Shown: in pieces, positions 6,300-12,744 of the stretch | Layout of the letters: each line of letters begins with the position of its first letter | Position numbering within the stretch: position 1 is the stretch's first letter | NCBI RefSeq assembly: GCF_000186865.1 | Contig: NW_008705563.1 | Coordinates: 2,271,979 to 2,284,722 of the forward strand | DNA from: Aureococcus anophagefferens | Taxonomy: Eukaryota; Sar; Pelagophyceae; Pelagomonadales; Pelagomonadaceae | Length of the DNA: 12,744 nt | Direction of reading: 5' to 3' | Notes under the pieces: generated by a model | Told to the model about the DNA's origin: nothing | The model's input: only the letters and a program-made list of their open reading frames with translations | Database searches by the model: none | Made by a program: the position numbers and the translations under genes

Positions 6300-7004
6300 A
6301 TGCTCCATGGACGTCGGCGCCACGGGAGCAGCGCCGATGGGGTCACGGCGGGCCTCGTCGGGAACAACGCCGGGCTGCTCTCGCTGCTGATCACGACGCT
6401 CCTCGCGGCCCAAGCCAATGACCTGGCGCATTGGGACGTGCCGGTCGTGCACGCGCTGCCGGGGATGACCCGCTGGATCCGCGGCGAGCGCTTCGTCGGC
6501 GCCATCAGCTCCGACGAGGAGAACGCGCTGAAGCAGGGCATCTTCGACGCGCTGCTGTCGGAGGGGGAGCGGATGGTCACGCAGGAAACGACTCGAAACA
6601 AGACGTACATTTGGAAGGCGGACGAGGTCGAGCGCTACATGGAACAGAGACGCGCGGATCCCAACCCGGGGGAGTGGGCGCGCTTCCCTTTCAACGAGAC
6701 CGCGTTGGCCGGCCACATCTACAAGCCGGGCCACGTCTACGTGCTCATCGTAAAAATGGCGACGTACTCTCGGCTCCGACGAAAGGTCGCGGCGCCGCCC
6801 CCGGGAGCCGCCCGCCGCGGCGTCCCCGCCGACGTGCCGTCGGCGCTCCGGGGCCGCGAGAAGCTCGCCGCTGATCGCATGGTCCTATGGGCCTATCGGT
6901 TCGTCGCGCTCTCGATCATCGGCTCCTTGTACGCCGTGGGCTTCGACGCGGACCCCCGGAGCGGCCCGGCGGCGCGCCGATCGCGGCCCGGCGAAGGCGG
7001 GTAA
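6300..7004 (+). CDS. Hypothetical protein with two hydrophobic segments
   Basis: 234 residues, family not recognised. A hydrophobic stretch at about 17-37 (GLVGNNAGLLSLLITTLLAAQ) could be a signal anchor. A second at 194-214 (MVLWAYRFVALSIIGSLYAVG) is a good membrane helix close to the C-terminus. The middle (about 41-150) is soluble, with an acidic stretch SSDEENALKQGIFDALLSEGE and two N-glycosylation sequons, N100 and N132. Residues about 151-193 are basic and proline-rich. This reads as a membrane protein with a lumenal or extracellular middle domain. Compared with its neighbours it has more A/T-ending codons near 6590-6660 and 6740-6785; an unseen intron near 6751 (GTAAAA) is possible but not needed. 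It is convergent with the isomerase gene, with 26 bp between stops. Confidence 0.6.
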   Translation: MLHGRRRHGSSADGVTAGLVGNNAGLLSLLITTLLAAQANDLAHWDVPVVHALPGMTRWIRGERFVGAISSDEENALKQGIFDALLSEGERMVTQETTRNKTYIWKADEVERYMEQRRADPNPGEWARFPFNETALAGHIYKPGHVYVLIVKMATYSRLRRKVAAPPPGAARRGVPADVPSALRGREKLAADRMVLWAYRFVALSIIGSLYAVGFDADPRSGPAARRSRPGEGG

Positions 7005-7030
7005 GGGGGCTTAGGCTTCGGGATGCGCGC

Positions 7031-8710
7031 CTACTTGGCGGCGATGTACTTGGCGAGGAGGGCGGACGTCGACGAGTTGAAGCCGTCGGTCTTCGCGTCC
7101 TTGAGCGCCGCGGCGACCTGCTTGGCGAGGACCTTGCCGAGCTGGACGCCCCACTGGTCGAAGGAGTTGATGCCCCAGACGAAGCCCTGGACGGCGACGC
7201 GGTGCTCGTAGAGCGCGAGGAGCTGGCCCATGGTGTAGGCCGACACCTCGCCGAAGAGGAGCGAGAGCGACGGCCGGTCGCCGTCGAAGTGCTTGTGCGG
7301 GTCGTCGTTGTGGGACCCGCAGGCCAGCGCGTCCGGCTGGGCGAAGAAGTTGCACATGAGCTCGTCGTGGTTCGACAGGGGCGCGCCGTCGAGGTGGACG
7401 GGCGCCTGGGACTTGGCGAAGCCGATGAACTCCGCGGGGACGACGCGGCCCTGGTGCATGAGCTGGTAGAAGCTGTGCTGGCCGTTCGTGCCCGGCTCGC
7501 CGAAGATGACCTCGCCCGCGGCGAAGTCGAGCTTGGACCCGTCCATGGCGACGGACTTGCCGTTGGACTCCATGTCGAGCTGCTGGACGTGGGCCGCGAA
7601 GCGGAGCAGCGCCTGCGCGTAGGGCAGGATCGCCTTGCACTCGTAGCCGAGGAACGACGAGTTGTAGAGCCCCAGCAGGCCGAGGATGACGGGCAGGTTC
7701 GACTCCAACGGCGCGGAAGCGAAGTGCTCGTCCATGTTCCGCGCGCCCGCGAGGAACGACCGCATCGGCGCCATGCCGTACTGCAGCGCGAGCGGGAGCA
7801 TGCCCACGGGCGAGTGCACGGAGAAGCGGCCGCCGACGTAGTCGCCGAACTCGAAGACGTTCTCCGGCGCGATGCCGAACTGGGCCGTGAGGTCGAGCTG
7901 CGTCGACACGGCCGCGACGTGCTGGCGGACGACGGCGTCCGCGTCGCCCTTGACGTTCGCGAGGAGCCAGTTCTTCACGGTCTTCGCGTTCATGATCGTC
8001 TCGGCCGTCGTGAAGGACTTGGAGACGATGACGACGAGCGTCTTCGACGCGTCGAGGCCCGCGACCTGGCGCGCGAAGTCCACGGGGTCGACGTTCGCGA
8101 CGAACTTGAGGTCGCGGCCCGCGGCGGCCGCCGCGGCCGCGGGCTCCGCGCGGAGCGCCTCGCAGAGGAACTCGGGCCCGAGGTAGGAGCCGCCGATGCC
8201 GATGGCGAGCACCGTCGTCAGCGCCTCGCCCGTCGCGCCCTTCCACGCGCCCGACCGCACGCGGTCGCTAAAGTCCTCGATGCGGTCGAGCACGCCGTTG
8301 ACCTTGGCGACCTGGTCCTCGCCGTTCGCGAGCATGGGGCTCGAGCCCTTGGGCGCGCGGAGCGCCACGTGGTAGACGCTGCGCTGCTCCGTCTCGTTGA
8401 TGACGTCGCCGTTGAACATGGCGTCGCGCTTCGCCTCGACGTTCGCCTTGCGCGCGAGCGCGAAGAGCGCCGCCATCGCGTCGCCGTCGACCTTCTCGCG
8501 CGCGTAGTCGAGGACGATGCCCTCGGCCTCGGTTAGGAGGTTCGCGTTGCGGTCCGCGTTCTCCAGGGCGTCGCGCAAATGGGTGGCCTTGAGCTTGGCC
8601 GCGCAGGCGGCGACGGCCTTCCACTCGCTCGACGCGGAGATGAGGCTGCTCGAGCCGCCGGATGTCGTGCCGCAGAGCATGCTCTTGATCGTCTCTTCCA
8701 TGGACGCCAT
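7031..8710 (-). CDS. GPI: Glucose-6-phosphate isomerase
   Basis: 559 residues, the usual length for a eukaryotic enzyme. It interconverts glucose 6-phosphate and fructose 6-phosphate in glycolysis and gluconeogenesis. Landmarks are IGIGGSYLGP at 170-179, SKSFTT at 230-235 for phosphate binding, VGGRFS at 292-297 (active-site Arg295), GEPGTNGQHSFYQLMHQG at 404-421 with the likely base Glu405, His448, and GINSFDQWGVQLGK at 513-526 ending in the conserved Lys526. The usual Glu of GVELGK is Gln523 here, a change the family signature tolerates as I recall it. The N-terminus (MASMEETIKS) has no targeting signal, so a cytosolic location is inferred; a second Met lies at residue 4. The segment between the His and the final signature is shorter than in animals. 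An Ala run at 191-197 is a lineage-type insertion. No intron is needed. Confidence 0.97.
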   Translation of the reverse strand: MASMEETIKSMLCGTTSGGSSSLISASSEWKAVAACAAKLKATHLRDALENADRNANLLTEAEGIVLDYAREKVDGDAMAALFALARKANVEAKRDAMFNGDVINETEQRSVYHVALRAPKGSSPMLANGEDQVAKVNGVLDRIEDFSDRVRSGAWKGATGEALTTVLAIGIGGSYLGPEFLCEALRAEPAAAAAAAGRDLKFVANVDPVDFARQVAGLDASKTLVVIVSKSFTTAETIMNAKTVKNWLLANVKGDADAVVRQHVAAVSTQLDLTAQFGIAPENVFEFGDYVGGRFSVHSPVGMLPLALQYGMAPMRSFLAGARNMDEHFASAPLESNLPVILGLLGLYNSSFLGYECKAILPYAQALLRFAAHVQQLDMESNGKSVAMDGSKLDFAAGEVIFGEPGTNGQHSFYQLMHQGRVVPAEFIGFAKSQAPVHLDGAPLSNHDELMCNFFAQPDALACGSHNDDPHKHFDGDRPSLSLLFGEVSAYTMGQLLALYEHRVAVQGFVWGINSFDQWGVQLGKVLAKQVAAALKDAKTDGFNSSTSALLAKYIAAK

Positions 8711-8926
8711 CGTGTTGTGGCGGTGGCTGCGGCACTCGGCAGTGACAAGATGCGAGGCTCAAGATGCTGGCTGCGGCGACGTCGCCGCTGAGTCGGCGAG
8801 CCGGCCTTTCTGTGAACGAAGTCGATGACGCGCCGTTGACGCAGCTTACGCCGCGGCCGATGTCCACAACAGCGCCCGCAGGAGGAGCCCCCCTATACCC
8901 AGCCAGAGCGACGAATCCAGGCTAGT
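8711..8926 (-). promoter_or_regulatory. Isomerase promoter region / 3' flank of the cyclophilin gene
   Basis: 216 bp separate two genes on the minus strand. It must hold the isomerase promoter and the cyclophilin 3' UTR. A perfect 16-bp palindrome at 8773-8788, centred on GACGTC, lies 63-78 bp upstream of the isomerase ATG. The ACGT core is the kind bound by bZIP factors, but long palindromes are frequent in this GC-rich DNA. No small gene is evident here. Confidence 0.4.
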
Positions 8927-9757
8927 TTATCGTCCCTTCACGGAGGAGCCGACGACCATGATGCGCTTGAGGGGCTTGAACTGCGCGCACGTCGGGTCCG
9001 GCGACGAGTACTCGCAGGCGCGCGCGAAGGACTTGCCCAGGGGCGGCACGTCGCCGATGGACACGAGGTCCTTCTTCGTCGGGATGGCGTTGAGCGCGTC
9101 GAGGAAGGGCAGGTCCGCCGGCGCGACGCGCCCGACGACGACGAGGTCCTCCCGGTCGAGGCCCGGGCTGTTCGCGGGCGCGACGGTGAACTCGAAGGCG
9201 CCGCCGCCGCGCTTCACGGAGACGTTGCCCTTCGCCGAGGCCCGGAGCGCGTTGGTCTCCTCCGCGAACGTCGGCGGCACGCGCGCGGAGAACGACGAGT
9301 CGACGCGGCCGAAGTCGACGCGCTTGTCCGGCACGAGGCGCCAGAGCTGCGAGTTCGCGAAGCCGACGTCGACGCCCTGGGCGTCCAGGCACGCCCGCTC
9401 GCCCATGCGCCGGCTCGTCTGCACGCGCGCGACGGCGCCGGGGTCCTCGTCCGCGTCCGAACACGCCGCGCGGAGGCTGTTCGTCGCGAGCTTCGAGAAG
9501 TAGGCGACGGACTGCGGCGCCGCGTCGCCGAAGAGCTCGATGCGCAGCGGCTCCGGCGGCGCGCGCGCGATGGACACGTCCAGCGTGACGATCGCCGTGA
9601 CCCGGGGCTCCTCCTCGGCGAGGCCCGGCGCGGCGCGCGCGGCGGCGCCGAAGGCGGCGCTCGCGAGGAGGCCGCGCCGCGTGCCGGCGGCGCGCGGCGC
9701 GACGTCGAGCGCTGCAGCGGTCAGCGCGACGAGTGCGATCGCAAATGAGACGGCCAT
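8927..9757 (-). CDS. Divergent cyclophilin-type peptidyl-prolyl isomerase, predicted thylakoid lumen
   Basis: 276 residues from the ATG at 9757. Residues 1-17 (MAVSFAIALVALTAAAL) form an ER-type signal followed by DVAP. TRRGLLAS at 26-33 plus an Ala-rich stretch to GLAEEE (about 45-50) then looks like a twin-arginine lumen signal. The mature part has cyclophilin marks: LRIELFGDAAPQSVAYFSKLA at 71-91, LWRLVP at 138-143 where the usual FHRVIP lies (Arg140 standing for the catalytic Arg), GAFEFTVAP at 186-194, and LVVVGRVAPADLPFLDALNAIPT at 205-227. The Phe and His of the catalytic triplet are changed to Leu-Trp, and the segment between strands is expanded, so isomerase activity is uncertain and a chaperone or assembly role is possible. 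Cysteines lie at 99, 123, 248 and 257. An in-frame ATG at 9820 would add 21 residues before the signal and is disfavoured. It is divergent from gene 10. Confidence 0.8.
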   Translation of the reverse strand: MAVSFAIALVALTAAALDVAPRAAGTRRGLLASAAFGAAARAAPGLAEEEPRVTAIVTLDVSIARAPPEPLRIELFGDAAPQSVAYFSKLATNSLRAACSDADEDPGAVARVQTSRRMGERACLDAQGVDVGFANSQLWRLVPDKRVDFGRVDSSFSARVPPTFAEETNALRASAKGNVSVKRGGGAFEFTVAPANSPGLDREDLVVVGRVAPADLPFLDALNAIPTKKDLVSIGDVPPLGKSFARACEYSSPDPTCAQFKPLKRIMVVGSSVKGR

Positions 9758-9876
9758 TGCGAGAGCTGGATCGACCTCAACTTTGACTGTGCACGTTGCC
9801 TCCATGGATCCACCATGCACTCGTTCATCGGTTGGGCTGCTGATCGCACGATGCAGCCCCGATAAGTGGCAAGGCC
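9758..9876. promoter_or_regulatory. Divergent promoter region between the cyclophilin gene and gene 10
   Basis: 119 bp between outward-facing starts, less GC-rich than the genes. On the plus side an in-frame TGA at 9841-9843 precedes the ATG at 9877, which sits in a good context, GGCCATGG, and this fixes the gene 10 start. No distinct element is visible. Confidence 0.4.
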
Positions 9877-12744
9877 ATGGACGACAAGGCGAGAAAAAAG
9901 AAGGAGCGAAGGCAGCAGCGCATGCGCCAGCGCCTCGCGCAGCAGCAGGCGCAGCAGGACGGCGACGAGGCGCCGCGGACGCCCGAGCGCAAGGCCGCCC
10001 GCAAGAAGGGCGGCAAGAAGAAGGACGCCGAGCCGCGGCCGCCGGACGCGAGCGACGACGAGGCCGCGGCCGTCGTCGCCTTCCTCCACGCGCCGCTGCG
10101 CGCCGCGCTGAAGGCGCTGACCGACGGCGCCGCGGAAGCCGTCGGCAAGGACATTGCTCCCGAGGTCGAGAACAAGTTAAGAGACGCCGTCGCCGCGCTC
10201 CGGACGACCTGCGGCCTCTACGACGGCGCGCTGCGCGTCGTCGTCCTCCCCGCCGTCGACCCCGGCCTCTTCGGCGGCGTCCAGGTCGGCGGCGACAAGG
10301 CGAAGCCCGCGGCGCTCGGCGGGGGCTACCGCTGGCTCGCGGCCGTCGCCGACGTCGCCGTCGGGCAGCACGTGGCGTCCCTGGCGGGCGCCAAGTCCGG
10401 CTCCAAGGCCCTGGTCTGGAAGCGCATCAAGGACGGCGTCGCGGCCTTCGCCGCCGACGCGGCCAAGGTCCTCGCGTCGCTCGACCGCGCGGCCCGCGCC
10501 GCGCTCCGCGCGGTCGGCGGCGACGCGCCCGCGCTCCCCGCGCTCGGGCTGGCCTGCGCCAAGGCCGCGGCCGTCGAGGCCGCGGCGGCGCGCGCGCTCG
10601 CGCCCGGCGTCTTCGGCGACGAGGCGCTCGACGTCGGCGACGCCGTCGAGTACCTCTCCAAGGACGCGTGGCGGCCGGCCACGATCGCCCGGAAGCGCGG
10701 CGCGACGTCCTTCGATGTCACGGCCGCCGACGCGACGACGGTCGAGGACGTGAAGCGGGAGAAGCTGCGGAAGGCGGAGGCGCTCCCCGACGTCGACGAG
10801 TTTTCGACCGCGCTCGCGCGCGCGGCGGTCCTCGAGAGGCTCCTCGACGCCGCCCTGGGCTGCGCCGGCGACCTCGCGGTCCTCGGCGCGCTGGGCGCGC
10901 CCAAGGCGGCGGGCGGCGAGCGGCCCGTCGCCGCGCGGCTCGTCCTCGGCAGCCCGGCGCTCCTGGAGCACGCGCGGTCGCCCGCGCTCGCCGAGGCCCT
11001 CGCCATCGTCGGCGCCGCGGGCCCCGCGCCCTCCACGGCCGCGGACGTCGCGGCCGCGGCGGAGCGCGCGCTGCCCGCGGCCGTCGCCGCGGGCGCGCGG
11101 CCCGCGGCGCTGAGGCGGCTCGTCGACGTCCTCGCGGCCGCGCGCGCCGAGGGCGGCGCGGCGAGCGGCGCGGCGGCCGCGGAGGACGCGGGGGCGACGT
11201 CGAGCGCCTCGGCCGCGAGCCGCGCCCGGGCCATGCTCGCCGCCCTCGGCGTCGCCGGCGACCGGGCCGCGCCCGTCGAGAAGATCTTCGTCGACGTCCT
11301 AGAAGGGCGGACGTCCGCGAAGCAGCTCGCGAAGGCGCTCAAGCACCTCGACGCCGAGGCCGCGGCCCTCGGCGGCGCGCCGGCGGCGGCGGGCGACCTC
11401 GCGACGCGCGCGCCGCGGCTCGTGGCCCTGGAGAAGTGGGCCGCGGCGACAAAGGAGCTCCGGCCGTTCCTCGACGGCGACGCCGCGCACGCGCTCGAGG
11501 CCCTGAGCCGCGGCAGCCACGAGCTGGCGTCCGTCGCGGAGCACCTCGACGACGAGACGGCGGCGCTCTGGGCGCCCATGCGCTGCGCGCGGCTCGGCGC
11601 GGAGCTGCTCCGCGGCGGCGACGACCGCGACTACGGCCTCGGCGACGCGCTGCTCAAGGTGACCTGGCCCCTGCCGAGCAAGGGCCCCCGGGCCGCGTCG
11701 CCGGGCGACGCCCGGGACCGCATGCGCAGCGCCGACCGGCTCTGCCGCGCCTGGGCCTGCAAGGCGCTGGGCGGCAAGGCCGCGCTCGCGGGCGACTCGC
11801 CCGGCGCCGCGGTCGCGCGCGCGCTCGAGGCGGCGGCGGAGCGCCTCGGCGACCGCCTCGCGGCGACGCGGGCCACGGCCGCCGAGGTCGCCGCGCGGCG
11901 CCGGGCGAGGGCGCGCGCCGAGGCGGCCTGCGCGGCCGAGTTCGACCGCTGGCGCCTCGTCCGGCGCATCCGCGCGACGTGCGGCGGCCCGGCCCCCGAA
12001 ACAACGCGCGCGGCGCCGGCGGCGCCGGCGGCGCCGCCGGGCGTCTGGGTGCGCGCCGGCGGCAAGGTGCTCGTCTCCGACGACGAGGTGACGGCGACGG
12101 TCATGGCCGAGGGCCTCGGCAACGTCTTCGCGTCGCGCGCGCTCTCGGCGGCGCGGCCCTGGTGCGAGTTCGAGATCGTGAGCTGGGGCGGGGGCCGCGT
12201 GGGCGTCTCCGAGGCGGACCACGGCTGCCCCGCCGACGTCGCGGGCGACGACGGCGTCGCCGAGTGGAGCGACGCGAGGGGCTGGGCCGTCGGCGACGGC
12301 GGCGTCCGGCGCAAGGGCAAGATGGTGCGCAAGCTCAAGGAGCTGACGCTCGAGGCCGGCGACCGCGTGCGCGTCGCCCACGACGCGGCCACGAAGCTCC
12401 TGACCTGGGCCGTCAACGGCGAGCCCGTCGACAAGCTCACCGTGCGCGACGTCGCGGGGCCCGTGACGCCGTCCGCGACGCTCGCGCAGATGTCGACGGT
12501 GAAGCTCGCCTTCCCGGCCGCGGCGGGGGCGCCCGCGGCGGCGCCGCCGCCGGCGGACGGCGGCGACGCCGTCGGCGCGGCCCGCGCGGCGCTGCGGCGC
12601 GCGGTCGACGCCGCGGCGCCCGCCGCGGCGGACGCCGGGGACGCCGCGGGGGACGCCGGGGAGGCCGCGGAGGCGCCGCCGTCGACGCTCGGGGCCGCCG
12701 CGGCGAAGCTCGGCGGGGCGGCGGCGTCGGGCGACGGCGCGGCC
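9877..12744 (+). CDS. Large Ala-rich protein with Tudor/Agenet-like and SPRY domains (3'-partial)
   Basis: The frame is open for 956 codons from the ATG at 9877 to the window edge with no stop; the end lies outside. Residues 1-50 are highly basic and Gln-rich (MDDKARKKKERRQQRMRQR, then KKGGKKK), suggesting nucleic-acid contact or nuclear entry. Residues about 250-298 resemble a Tudor/Agenet-like barrel: DVGDAVEYLSKDAWRPATIAR, then FDVTAADATTVEDVKREKLR. Such modules often read methylated residues. A long Ala-rich helical middle follows (300-720). Residues about 745-880 look like a B30.2/SPRY domain, with WCEFEIVSWGGGRVGV, ARGWAVGDGGVRRKGK, AGDRVRV and LLTWAVNGEPVDKL, the last matching the SPRY NG turn. 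The tail is Ala/Asp/Gly low complexity. SPRY domains bind proteins, so a chromatin or scaffold role is inferred. The overall family is not recognised. Residues 91-103 use unusually AT-relaxed codons (ATT, GCT, TTA, AGA). Confidence 0.75.
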   Translation, partial: MDDKARKKKERRQQRMRQRLAQQQAQQDGDEAPRTPERKAARKKGGKKKDAEPRPPDASDDEAAAVVAFLHAPLRAALKALTDGAAEAVGKDIAPEVENKLRDAVAALRTTCGLYDGALRVVVLPAVDPGLFGGVQVGGDKAKPAALGGGYRWLAAVADVAVGQHVASLAGAKSGSKALVWKRIKDGVAAFAADAAKVLASLDRAARAALRAVGGDAPALPALGLACAKAAAVEAAAARALAPGVFGDEALDVGDAVEYLSKDAWRPATIARKRGATSFDVTAADATTVEDVKREKLRKAEALPDVDEFSTALARAAVLERLLDAALGCAGDLAVLGALGAPKAAGGERPVAARLVLGSPALLEHARSPALAEALAIVGAAGPAPSTAADVAAAAERALPAAVAAGARPAALRRLVDVLAAARAEGGAASGAAAAEDAGATSSASAASRARAMLAALGVAGDRAAPVEKIFVDVLEGRTSAKQLAKALKHLDAEAAALGGAPAAAGDLATRAPRLVALEKWAAATKELRPFLDGDAAHALEALSRGSHELASVAEHLDDETAALWAPMRCARLGAELLRGGDDRDYGLGDALLKVTWPLPSKGPRAASPGDARDRMRSADRLCRAWACKALGGKAALAGDSPGAAVARALEAAAERLGDRLAATRATAAEVAARRRARARAEAACAAEFDRWRLVRRIRATCGGPAPETTRAAPAAPAAPPGVWVRAGGKVLVSDDEVTATVMAEGLGNVFASRALSAARPWCEFEIVSWGGGRVGVSEADHGCPADVAGDDGVAEWSDARGWAVGDGGVRRKGKMVRKLKELTLEAGDRVRVAHDAATKLLTWAVNGEPVDKLTVRDVAGPVTPSATLAQMSTVKLAFPAAAGAPAAAPPPADGGDAVGAARAALRRAVDAAAPAAADAGDAAGDAGEAAEAPPSTLGAAAAKLGGAAASGDGAA
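12008..12035 (+). repeat. GCGGCGCCG tandem repeat coding for Ala-Ala-Pro units
   Basis: Three near-perfect 9-bp units encode an Ala/Pro linker just ahead of the SPRY-like domain of gene 10. It is a slippage-prone low-complexity stretch. Confidence 0.6.

Noticed and set aside
8125..8150. GC-rich palindromic stretch within the isomerase gene
   Set aside because: It encodes the Ala run at residues 191-197 and follows from GCC/GCG codon repetition, not a separate site.
6887..8536. 549-codon plus-strand frame opposite the isomerase gene
   Set aside because: The minus strand encodes an unmistakable full-length isomerase; this frame is its antisense image, rich in Arg, Val and Glu, with no family motif.
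9758..9820. N-terminal extension of the cyclophilin to the Met at 9820
   Set aside because: It would put 21 polar residues before the hydrophobic signal, which should begin at the N-terminus.
10177..12440. Several long minus-strand frames opposite gene 10
   Set aside because: The plus frame has a supported start, coherent domains and GC-ending codons; the antisense frames are low-complexity Ala/Arg/Ser products.
1..12744. Search for CRISPR arrays, tRNA or rRNA genes, bacterial operons and phage genes
   Set aside because: No spaced repeats, no clover-leaf or rRNA sequence, no ribosome binding sites; the gene layout and targeting signals are eukaryotic.

Overview
The window looks like nuclear DNA from a GC-rich, gene-dense eukaryotic alga of the photosynthetic stramenopiles, most likely a pelagophyte such as Aureococcus or a relative. 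The genus is an inference. The grounds are strongly GC-biased third codon positions, mostly intronless genes packed head-to-head and tail-to-tail, two-step plastid pre-sequences (signal peptide plus an ASAFAP-like junction), two apparent twin-arginine thylakoid-lumen pre-sequences, and one 200-bp intron built like an introner element. There are no bacterial operons, Shine-Dalgarno sites, RNA genes or CRISPR arrays.

Layout, left to right. (1) 1-1176 +, the 3' part of an SLC49-like major-facilitator transporter. (2) 1307-2110 +, a YciO/YrdC/Sua5-family protein with a plastid-type pre-sequence. (3) 2153-2635 -, a small predicted thylakoid-lumen protein with an FtsH-extracellular-domain-like core. 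(4) 2851-3423 +, a secreted cysteine-containing orphan with five N-glycosylation sequons. (5) 3430-4359 -, a class I methyltransferase-like protein with a lysine-rich N-terminus and acidic C-terminus. (6) 4511-6186 +, a GT61-type glycosyltransferase split by the intron 5485-5684. (7) 6300-7004 +, an orphan with two hydrophobic segments. (8) 7031-8710 -, glucose-6-phosphate isomerase. (9) 8927-9757 -, a divergent lumenal cyclophilin. (10) 9877-12744 + and beyond, a large Ala-rich protein with a Tudor/Agenet-like and a SPRY domain, running off the right edge.

The genes do not form a pathway. Three of the ten (2, 3, 9) appear plastid-directed, and two of those (3, 9) appear lumenal. Genes 4 and 6 should use the secretory route. 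All intergenic gaps are under about 220 bp; the tightest convergent pair is separated by 6 bp. No gene-free stretch exceeds 300 bases.

The most notable feature is the intron in the glycosyltransferase gene. It is exactly 200 bp, flanked by an 18-bp perfect direct repeat, and carries 14-bp perfect terminal inverted repeats. Its GT donor lies in the duplicated target and its AG acceptor at the element's end. This is the structure expected of intron gain by a non-autonomous DNA transposon.
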